A DNA stretch of 64,000 bases. Origin: Kappaphycus alvarezii. Its lineage: Eukaryota > Rhodophyta > Florideophyceae > Gigartinales > Solieriaceae. The stretch lies in assembly GCA_002205965.3 (NCBI GenBank), contig NADL03000239.1:1-64000 (forward strand), read 5' to 3'. Of this stretch, positions 45,844 to 53,540 are shown piece after piece (the stretch's first letter is position 1; each line of letters opens with the position of its first letter). The notes under the pieces were generated by a model. The model saw nothing but the letters and a program-made list of their open reading frames with translations, was not told the origin of the DNA and ran no database searches. The position numbers were made by a program, and so were the translations under genes.

Positions 45844-46079
45844 TTCAAATGTAAACCACCCAAAAATTTCTCCCTCTCCGAGCGAGAAGGGGGAGTCCAC
45901 AAGCAAAACAGCCGCATTGGAGGTTCCTGCCAACGCAGAGACCCAGTTTAAGAGAATACCTTACACATTATAAATCATGCTTAGGTATGCCCCTTTGGGC
46001 GCCACTGCCTCTAAATTAATAAAGCGTCAACGCTTTCCCTCCCCTTAGAAACCTAGCGCTGTCGCCAGTCGCGCAATGG

Positions 46080-46439
46080 AAACGGGTTCCGATACTAAAC
46101 TGGATTATTTAGTTGAGAAGTATTGGATGGATTCATTACTACCAGGCCTTGCCGGTGAGAGTGAAGGCCATGAATGTGGGAAATGCGTTTGTAAGAAGAT
46201 GGAATTGGCTGAAGCCAAGCGAATCATGGACTAGAAAAAGTTCTCCGGGTACTAAAGCGTGTGAAATGAAGCGAAGCAACCTGGCGTATATCATTCAAAA
46301 GTACAGAAGAGGACAAAGAGAGACTACCTTAACGTTAGGGCCTGAGCAAGCCTATTATGACCAGATGGAATCGGACTTTGCCCACCTTCGAGCACCTTTC
46401 GCATATCGTAGTCCACACCTTGGCCCCCGTACACTGTGA
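46080..46439 (+). other. Unrecognised conserved region (copy before S4)
   Basis: Same two partial frames. Essentially identical to the S5 copy. Confidence 0.4.
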
Positions 46440-46543
46440 GATAAAGTCTTGCGTGAGTATTTCCAGAGCCGGAGCTAACATGAGCGGTCTTACAAAGAAA
46501 AGATAGCCAAGTATTTCAAACTGTCCAGAGGAAGAAGCACAGC

Positions 46544-47188
46544 TCATTCCTCAACGGTGAACTCTGCAAGAACTTCCTCTGTGCTCTTACCTCTCAGCTT
46601 ATCAGCCACTGCCTCGCAAGTGAGGTCTACAAGGGACTCAACTTCAAGTAAATCAGCAGCTACCATGAGACGGATCATAGTCCAATTGTCAACATCCAAG
46701 AACCCCTTCTCCCACAAACAAATTGCACCCAAGCTCACCTCGTTGAGTTCCTGAAGGCGTTGAAATTTGCAAAACTCAATGATTTTTGTGAGGATGGAAG
46801 ACTTAACGTCACATATCGGAATCATTATGCCATCGATATCATCGGCGTCTTCGAGCACACTTTTGACAAAATTGATCTGCATAGCGACATCTTTGTCAAC
46901 CTCGAAAACTTCACCTTCTTTGCTTGTGAGCTTGACGGTAGCCGAACTGGTATCATTGGATCGAGTCGCCGGCATTATTGACTGGCTTGGTTGTGACCCA
47001 GAAGTATCGTTGAAAATGTTACCGAGTTGGTAGTTCTTTAGAATATTGCCTTGTTCAGTTTTGGCGTCTGGTAGGAACGACGTTAGAGATGCTCCAGTAT
47101 CGTTAGCGTTTTGATCTAGAAAAGCGCGACAGAAAGGAGTATGAGGCAAGGCACTACCAGGGCCGCCGTCGTCTGAAAATCTTTTCAT
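46544..47188 (-). CDS. SKP1-like protein, copy S4 (open)
   Basis: SKP1 is the adaptor of SCF ubiquitin ligases, linking an F-box protein to cullin-1. From the first ATG (MKRFSDD) the frame gives 214 residues. The SKP1 POZ fold starts near residue 85 (VKLTSKEGEVFEVDKDVAMQ), continues IMIPICDVKSSILTKIIEFC, then FLDVDNWTMIRLMVAADLLEVESLVDLTCEAVADKLRGKSTEEV and ends FTVEE. A second ATG at 46,975 (MPATRSNDT) gives 143 residues, closer to ordinary SKP1 at the N-terminus, so the upstream 71 residues may be leader. The usual last ~20 residues (the helix around NQWC that helps bind F-box proteins) are missing. The acidic loop is replaced by a short QRLQELNEVS segment. No intron seen. Identical to S5 and S6. 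Confidence 0.88.
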   Translation of the reverse strand: MKRFSDDGGPGSALPHTPFCRAFLDQNANDTGASLTSFLPDAKTEQGNILKNYQLGNIFNDTSGSQPSQSIMPATRSNDTSSATVKLTSKEGEVFEVDKDVAMQINFVKSVLEDADDIDGIMIPICDVKSSILTKIIEFCKFQRLQELNEVSLGAICLWEKGFLDVDNWTMIRLMVAADLLEVESLVDLTCEAVADKLRGKSTEEVLAEFTVEE

Positions 47189-47799
47189 TGGCAATCTAAA
47201 CTGAATTGTACGGTACAATTGAATGCAAGTTTATACGTACAGTAGGGGCGTTTGACCATTGCATCACTCGTAGTAAACCAACTTCAACCCATTTCACCCG
47301 AACGTCAGTGGTTACCCTACTTACAGTAGTCCTCGTCTGCGATTGCTGTTATCAAGAAAGTAAAGTATACCAACCCATTCAGGTAAACCCCAAACAGCCC
47401 AACCTGTTGCTGTTATCAGGAAAATTAAGTAAACTAACCCATCTACCCCCACCAACCCATTAAACCCAATTTACCTCTATCGCGGTATTTGCCTTTATCA
47501 AGAAAATTAAGTGTGCCGTACCACCCCACTTACCCAAACATTTAAGTAAACCAACCCATTTAACCCAATTCACGGTGTACAGAAATGGAATTTACAGTAC
47601 ACCGTACAATGCCCAGCGCGGCATGCCTGCTCGCCGGCACTCAGCCGACCCTGTAAGGAAGGTCATGTACTGTAGTGTTACCCATCAGCGACGACTTATC
47701 CCGCATAACGCATTAGCCGCGTGGATATAACCGACCACATCTTCCATGCACTAAAGTAGATACTGAACGCATTAAACTTCTTTCTTCTTAAAATAAAAA
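47189..47799. other. Array spacer upstream of SKP1 S4
   Basis: Palindrome at 47,204-47,220, repeat blocks near 47,345, 47,410 and 47,490, and the hairpin near 47,574-47,605. No gene seen. Confidence 0.75.
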
Positions 47800-48779
47800 A
47801 TGGTCTTTCGGCTTCCCTGTCGCCCACTTCCCTGTTTCAGAGGTGTCAAACGCCGGTCCCCGACGAACGGCTCCAGTCTGCTATCTCGTCTGAGCTTCAC
47901 AGTTGGACGTTTGATCGGATCTCCCGATCATCCTCTGACCGCGACAGATCTCGCCTCCTATCCGTCCGTGAGTCGTCCGCCTGTTCAGCTTTCTCAACTT
48001 GACCGCACCCTCACCGCGGAACCTATCTGTCCTCGTAAGCTTAGATAGTCGCTGTATCTCTACGCCTCGGCCGCGCGATTTTCTCTGGTCATGATCGATG
48101 TCCGGTATGTGCTCGCCGTTCCAACGACGTCGCCCCGTTGCTCGATCCCCTGGGCAAACATGCCCTCACCTGTAAGTACAACGATGGGCAGACTCCTCGC
48201 CACAATGTCTTGCGTAACGCTTTCCATCGTTACTGTTGTCTGGAAAACCATGGGATAGACCGGATATATCTTCCAAGAGTAAAACACCCAAACCTTTTCC
48301 CTCGTTACTGTAGGGAGCTTGGAATTTCTGCCTCTCTTGAACATCTGCTTCCTCCCATTCCCCCTTCGTCCTCTCCCTCGTCCGCCCTTCGCATAGATCT
48401 TTATATCCCTGCTGCATATGGCCTCGACCCGAAGGATATCGCTTTGGATGTCACAGTGGCCCATCCACAGGTCACTTCGCGCGTTTCCCAGTGTGCCCTA
48501 TCTGGCTGCGCAGCTGCCTCAATTGCTGAACGTGCGAAACACACGCACTACAGTCTAGTCTGCCACACGAACGATATACGGCTTCTTCCTGTTGGTATTG
48601 ATGTGTTCGGTGCCCTTGGGGCCGACGGGGCGACTTTCTTCCGGTGCCTTTCTACGTTCGCTGCTACCCGTCGAGGCACCACTCCCCAATGGGAGCTGCA
48701 CCTCCTAATCACGCGCTTTGTGTTCTGCTTGCATGGGTTGCAAGCTCGTCAAGTTCTTACCAGATGCATTTCCGATTAG
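47800..48779 (+). pseudogene. RLE1: LINE C-terminal zinc/endonuclease fragment (reference copy)
   Basis: An open stretch (47,800-48,048) is followed in the next frame by an uninterrupted frame from about 48,045: AVSLRLGRAIF, zinc motif C-P-V-C...G-K-H-A-L-T-C, RHNVLRNAFHRYC, an inserted 25-residue piece from a LINE tail, RELGISASLEHL, ALRIDLYIP...ALDVTVAHP (core; D spacing longer than in LINE A), AERAKHTHYSLVC, VGIDVFGALGADG, and a C-terminal ITRFVFCLHGLQARQVL. No in-frame ATG precedes the zinc motif and no RT is upstream, so this is a LINE remnant even though the frame is open. It belongs to a different family from LINE A and RLE2. Confidence 0.85.
48236..48302 (+). mobile_element. 67-bp LINE tail insertion with 8-bp target duplication, in RLE1
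   Basis: Sequence matching the last part of LINE A (TTGTCTGGAAAACCATGG ... TTTTCCCT) interrupts RLE1 between two copies of cgttactg (48,228-48,235 and 48,303-48,310). Without it the frame reads FHRYCRELG, matching relatives. 67 + 8 = 75 bp, so the frame is kept. The same insertion is at 32,744-32,810, 44,237-44,303 and 62,339-62,405. Confidence 0.9.
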
Positions 48780-48911
48780 TTTCTCTCTCATCCCCCTATG
48801 GATGTTAATTTCTCTGTAATCCCCCTCAGCATGTTCTCCCACATGCTCTTTCCACAACCCGTAAAGATTACACACACTCTTAAAATAACCCAAAAATTTC
48901 CCCCGTACAGT

Positions 48912-49513
48912 ACTGCGCCGCCCCCCACTTCCGCACTGTCCCCACCCTGGATTCCTACGGACACCATGCCTCTGTCTGTTCCTGCGCCGACGGCTCCATT
49001 CGGCGCCACAATTGTGTTCGCGACCGCCCCATTTCCGAGGTATCACGCTTATCAATTGGGATTCGCCCTGTCCGGGAATGGACCTTCCCGCAAGACTTGC
49101 CCCGACCCTCCAACTCCCGCCGCCGCCTCGACATCTACATCGATGATGTCCAGTTCTCTCCCGTCCCCCAGGGCTACGACGTCACTGTCATCAGCCCCCA
49201 CTCCGCTCCATACGCCCAACAGCGGATTCACACGCCCCTCGCTACCCTTACTGCATCTCAGCGCGCGAAATCACTCCGCTATGGCCACCTCTGAGCCGAA
49301 CTACGTATCGACTTCCACCCGATGGCTTTCGATGTATACGGGTCTGCCGGTCCCGGTGCCGAACGAGGTCTGTCCAGAATTGCTGAGTACATCGCTCTAC
49401 GGAAAGGCAGTAGCCCTGCCTTCGAGCGCGATCGCTTGTTCACGATTATCAGCTCGCTCATACAACAACGAACTTCTGTCGCGATCAACCGACGACAACT
49501 CAACCGCTCCTAG
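48912..49513 (+). pseudogene. RLE2: LINE C-terminal fragment (reference copy)
   Basis: One frame runs from the zinc region (YCAAPHF...SYGHHASVC) through RRHNCVRD, RRRLDIYIDDVQFSPVPQGY-DVTVISP, AQQRIHTPLATLTASQRAKSL to RYGHL, then TGA, then AELRIDFHPMAFDVYGSAG...INRRQLNRS and TAG at 49,511. In relatives the TGA position is Cys (H-x-C before a hydrophobic stretch). There is no RT. The 3' tail carries a CCCCCAT/ATGGGGG hairpin (49,608-49,629) and a TTC microsatellite. Confidence 0.82.
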
Positions 49514-49670
49514 CTCGGATAGATTTTTTCTCTTTTGAGGGCCGCTAGCCCCTCCTTTTCTGCTTGGTAAAGTCTTCTTCTTCTTCTAAAGTCTCGCAGT
49601 AGACGCACCCCCATATCTCATAATGGGGGGAATGATGGCGTAGTTTACTTCGTCGTCTGACACTTTTAGC

Positions 49671-49846
49671 GAGGGGAATCCGGTGTTTTACTCTTGGAAG
49701 ATATATCCGGTCTATCCCATGGTTTTCCAGACAACCGCAATCAACTCAAAAAGGGTATACCGACACAGTAATGGGGAAGGAACTACGCTCCCTAAAATGC
49801 TACCTTCAGGCCAGCCATCAAGCAGGCCGCATTGGACATGACGGCT
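49671..49846 (-). mobile_element. 5'-truncated LINE A tail (copy before S5)
   Basis: Same tail. On its right side an unrelated - strand stretch (DSPFSLGEGEIFGWFTF) runs into it; its origin is unknown. Confidence 0.85.
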
Positions 49847-50077
49847 TTCAAATGTAAACCACCCAAAAATTTCTCCCTCTCCGAGCGAGAAGGGGGAGTC
49901 CACAAGCAAAACAGCCGCATTGGAGGTTCCTGCCAACGCAGAGACCCAGTTTAAGAGAATACCTTACACATTATAAATCATGCTTAGGTATGCCCCTTTG
50001 GGCGCCACTGCCTCTAAATTAATAAAGCGTCAACGCTTTCCCTCCCCTTAGAAACCTAGCGCTGTCGCCAGTCGCGC

Positions 50078-50441
50078 AATGGAACGGGTTCCGATACTAA
50101 ACTGGATTATTTAGTTGAGAAGTATTGGATGGATTCATTACTACCAGGCCTTGCCGGTGAGAGTGAAGGCCATGAATGTGGGAAATGCGTTTGTAAGAAG
50201 ATGGAATTGGCTGAAGCCAAGCGAATCATGGACTAGAAAAAGTTCTCCGGGTACTAAAGCGTGTGAAATGAAGCGAAGCAACCTGGCGTATATCATTCAA
50301 AAGTACAGAAGAGGACAAAGAGAGACTACCTTAACGTTAGGGCCTGAGCAAGCCTATTATGACCAGATGGAATCGGACTTTGCCCACCTTCGAGCACCTT
50401 TCGCATATCGTAGTCCACACCTTGGCCCCCGTACACTGTGA
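50078..50441 (+). other. Unrecognised conserved region between LINE tail and SKP1 (reference copy)
   Basis: A + frame (about 50,080-50,236) reads NGTGSDTKLDYLVEKYWMD, then SLLPGLAGESEGHECGKC, then VCKKMELAEAKRIMD and stops. A second frame (50,115-50,441) reads VRRWNWLKPSESWTRK ... EMKRSNLAYIIQKYRRGQ ... EQAYYDQMESDFAHLRAPF. Upstream, a pyrimidine tract CTTTCCCTCCCCTTAG near 50,050 looks like a splice acceptor, so this may be the end of a spliced host gene. It is equally well conserved in both frames because the units are recent copies, so conservation does not prove coding. Confidence 0.4.
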
Positions 50442-50545
50442 GATAAAGTCTTGCGTGAGTATTTCCAGAGCCGGAGCTAACATGAGCGGTCTTACAAAGA
50501 AAAGATAGCCAAGTATTTCAAACTGTCCAGAGGAAGAAGCACAGC

Positions 50546-51190
50546 TCATTCCTCAACGGTGAACTCTGCAAGAACTTCCTCTGTGCTCTTACCTCTCAGC
50601 TTATCAGCCACTGCCTCGCAAGTGAGGTCTACAAGGGACTCAACTTCAAGTAAATCAGCAGCTACCATGAGACGGATCATAGTCCAATTGTCAACATCCA
50701 AGAACCCCTTCTCCCACAAACAAATTGCACCCAAGCTCACCTCGTTGAGTTCCTGAAGGCGTTGAAATTTGCAAAACTCAATGATTTTTGTGAGGATGGA
50801 AGACTTAACGTCACATATCGGAATCATTATGCCATCGATATCATCGGCGTCTTCGAGCACACTTTTGACAAAATTGATCTGCATAGCGACATCTTTGTCA
50901 ACCTCGAAAACTTCACCTTCTTTGCTTGTGAGCTTGACGGTAGCCGAACTGGTATCATTGGATCGAGTCGCCGGCATTATTGACTGGCTTGGTTGTGACC
51001 CAGAAGTATCGTTGAAAATGTTACCGAGTTGGTAGTTCTTTAGAATATTGCCTTGTTCAGTTTTGGCGTCTGGTAGGAACGACGTTAGAGATGCTCCAGT
51101 ATCGTTAGCGTTTTGATCTAGAAAAGCGCGACAGAAAGGAGTATGAGGCAAGGCACTACCAGGGCCGCCGTCGTCTGAAAATCTTTTCAT
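50546..51190 (-). CDS. SKP1-like protein, copy S5 (open)
   Basis: Same 214-residue frame as S4, with the internal ATG at 50,977 giving the compact 143-residue form. Residue-for-residue identical to S4 and S6. The 3' end converges on the unrecognised + strand region, leaving about 105 bp between stops. The 5' side opens onto the spacer with the palindrome 16 bp upstream of the ATG. C-terminal helix missing, as in S4. Confidence 0.88.
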   Translation of the reverse strand: MKRFSDDGGPGSALPHTPFCRAFLDQNANDTGASLTSFLPDAKTEQGNILKNYQLGNIFNDTSGSQPSQSIMPATRSNDTSSATVKLTSKEGEVFEVDKDVAMQINFVKSVLEDADDIDGIMIPICDVKSSILTKIIEFCKFQRLQELNEVSLGAICLWEKGFLDVDNWTMIRLMVAADLLEVESLVDLTCEAVADKLRGKSTEEVLAEFTVEE

Positions 51191-51731
51191 TGGCAATCTA
51201 AACTGAATTGTACGGTACAATTGAATGCAAGTTTATACGTACAGTAGGGGCGTTTGACCATTGCATCACTCGTAGTAAACCAACTTCAACCCATTTCACC
51301 CGAACGTCAGTGGTTACCCTACTTACAGTAGTCCTCGTCTGCGATTGCTGTTATCAAGAAAGTAAAGTATACCAACCCATTCAGGTAAACCCCAAACAGC
51401 CCAACCTGTTGCTGTTATCAGGAAAATTAAGTAAACTAACCCATCTACCCCCACCAACCCATTAAACCCAATTTACCTCTATCGCGGTATTTGCCTTTAT
51501 CAAGAAAATTAAGTGTGCCGTACCACCCCACTTACCCAAACATTTAAGTAAACCAACCCATTTAACCCAATTCAACGGTGTACAGAAATGGAATTTACAG
51601 TACACCGTACAATGCCCAGCGCGGCATGCCTGCTCGCCGGCACTCAGCCGACCCTGTAAGGAAGGTCATGTACTGTAGTGTTACCCATCAGCGACGACTT
51701 ATCCCGCATAACGCATTAGCCGCGTGGATAT
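51191..51731. other. Array spacer upstream of SKP1 S5, truncated by gypsy-1 copy 3
   Basis: Palindrome AATTGTACGGTACAATT (51,206-51,222). Degenerate direct repeats start near 51,347, 51,411 and 51,491 (G-C-x-x-TTATCAAGAAAATTAAG followed by CCAACCCAT). Perfect 8-bp inverted repeat CGGTGTAC (51,576-51,583) / GTACACCG (51,600-51,607). It ends with gatat at the gypsy junction. No gene seen. Confidence 0.8.
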
Positions 51732-52450
51732 TGATAGGGGTAAATCGTCGGGAGAAGAGATACTTAGAACCAACTACCCCAAGACGGAGGTGTTGCGAGC
51801 GACAAAAGTGCTACCGTGGTATAGTTGAACAAATAAAAAGGAGTGTATATGGGAGAGAGTTGAGAGGCTACAAGCAAGTATAAAAGGGGCAGGGTCTACC
51901 ACTGATGCTCTGCGACCAGCTTAGGAAAAAGTTTTCTAGGGTCTGAAGTTGACTCTCAACTTCCTACTACTCGGAGCTTGACCTGAAGTTGTCTGCCAAC
52001 TTGCTTGACCTCTCAAGGAGGAAGCACTTTACTCAGCTTATATAGACCTTTCGGCTAATCCTAAAGTCTCAATCAAACATACTAAATACCATAAAACGCA
52101 TTCACGGGAATCGTGTGAACCAGAGAGACCATTAGAAGATATTTCCTCAAGGTAAATATCTAGGTGCCATACCCATGCCAGCCACCCATCGGCCAGGGTG
52201 GGAATTGATGTGGCCATTATATAGACCTTTCAGAGTCACTCGTAGTATCACCCACAACCTAGAACTGTACTGACATCCACTATGACAGCGTGTCCTAAAA
52301 TAAAAAATCAACCGATGAATTTGCCACACTCACCCAAATTAAAAATATCTTGCAAATTCAAAAACTGTAAAAATATCTTCCCAGTTCCAATACTGTATAC
52401 AATTATGGTCCTCATCTAAATTTTTTCGTGTGCGAATTTGCGCACATCAC
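51732..52450 (-). repeat. 3' LTR of gypsy-1 copy 3
   Basis: 719 bp, nearly identical to copy 2's left LTR but joined to a different host position. Confidence 0.92.
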
Positions 52451-52482
52451 GCCCTCCCGCTCAAGACGAACGTCCCGGCTCG

Positions 52483-53540
52483 TCACTGCTCTTGTTGTTC
52501 TTGTGGGAGTTCTATCCATTCATCAGGGAGAGTATAGGGTTCACTATAAGGATATGGTAGTAGCTCATTTCCAATATGATGAGAGAGTGTGTACCGTGCG
52601 ATGACCGGCTCATCTCCTTGGTCAAGAGTTTCGTAGATTCGGCGTATGGTTTCATAGTGTTCTCTAATGAGCTCCTCCCGTTTCACTTCTCCAAACCTTC
52701 CAAATGTGAGGTAGTAAACGTAGTATGCAAACTTTTCTGGCAACGGGTCCAGAAACGGGTATCTGAAGGAGAAAAAAACTCGCAACATAAGGACTGAGTC
52801 CTCACGAGTAAGGTGCGCCCCGTGAATGGTCTGGAAGCACATGCAAATACTAATGGCAAAAAAGGAAATTACTTCTGCTTCTCGAGGGTCCTCTGTCATT
52901 TCGCGAAGCCAACGTCTAATTGGTAGCCGTCCAATAATTAAGGATGCATAGTTTCCCCCTGGGAGACTAGGCGGTGTTTGGGCGATCTTCTTGGCGATCT
53001 TCCTCGCTGCTCCCGACGCCTTGCCCTCTTCGATGATCCGCCCCGATCACTTGATGGTCCAGCTCGTATCATCATCACGGCCTCGGGAGGATCTGGTCTC
53101 AGCTGAGGTTGTTTTCTGAGCGGAGCAACGTAAGGTTCCCATAGAGGATACGGGACCAGTCGATATTCCATATCAGGGGGCAAGCTGTAACCTCTCAGTC
53201 GCACATCTTGGTTGTTCTTGAGAAATACGTAAACTGGACGGATAATGTTCAGATATGTTTGCGACAAGTCTCCGATAGCTACCATTCCATACCTTCCTAT
53301 AGAGTAATGATATATGACTTCCACAAACTCTGGACCTGCTTCCGTGAACCTTCCGTTTTGGAATGAGAATAGAACTCTGATCAATAGTCGGAAATCTTCT
53401 TGAGGTAGCAATGGTCCGTTCAACGTACGAAAACATAGGCATATATTAATGTAGAAATGGATGATTACGTGGAGTTCGTAGTAGTCACGCGTAATCGAGA
53501 TGATCCATTCCCAGGCCCTTTTTCCTCCCATAGGAATCAT
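52483..53540 (-). pseudogene. Accessory region of gypsy-1 copy 3: duplicated unknown domain
   Basis: The first domain and part of the linker lie in an open stretch at 52,938-53,540 (200 residues); the second is in an open stretch at 52,483-52,899 (138 residues). Shared signature: I-x-I-C-x-C-F-x-T-x2-G, E-D-x2-L-x2-R-V-x-F-S-F, G-R-x-G-x-V, and L-x-P-Y-P-x2-E-P-Y-x2-P. The linker is rich in Arg/Ser. No known domain recognised. Confidence 0.8.

Larger units (their letters stand above)
47219..51220. repeat. Reference array unit (uninterrupted)
   Basis: This is the cleanest complete unit and the template used to read the others. It runs: spacer (to about 47,799), RLE1 (47,800-48,779), RLE2 (48,912-49,513), LINE tail on the - strand (49,671-49,846), unrecognised region (50,078-50,441), SKP1 S5 on the - strand (50,546-51,190). 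No LTR element lies inside it. The boundaries are arbitrary because the array is continuous. Confidence 0.9.

Noticed and set aside
48228-48310. The 67-bp insert as a spliceosomal intron (introner)
   Set aside because: No GT...AG pair gives back the ancestral frame; it matches the LINE A 3' tail and has a target duplication, so a truncated LINE insertion explains it better.
48045-48779. RLE1 as a functional host gene because its frame is open
   Set aside because: No in-frame ATG before the zinc motif, no RT or promoter, a LINE-tail insertion inside it, and frame breaks in two of the sister copies.
51191-51220. SKP1 start upstream of MKRFSDD (MYRTIQF...)
   Set aside because: That position is TTG, and the codons come from the 17-bp palindrome; the first ATG is MKRFSDD.
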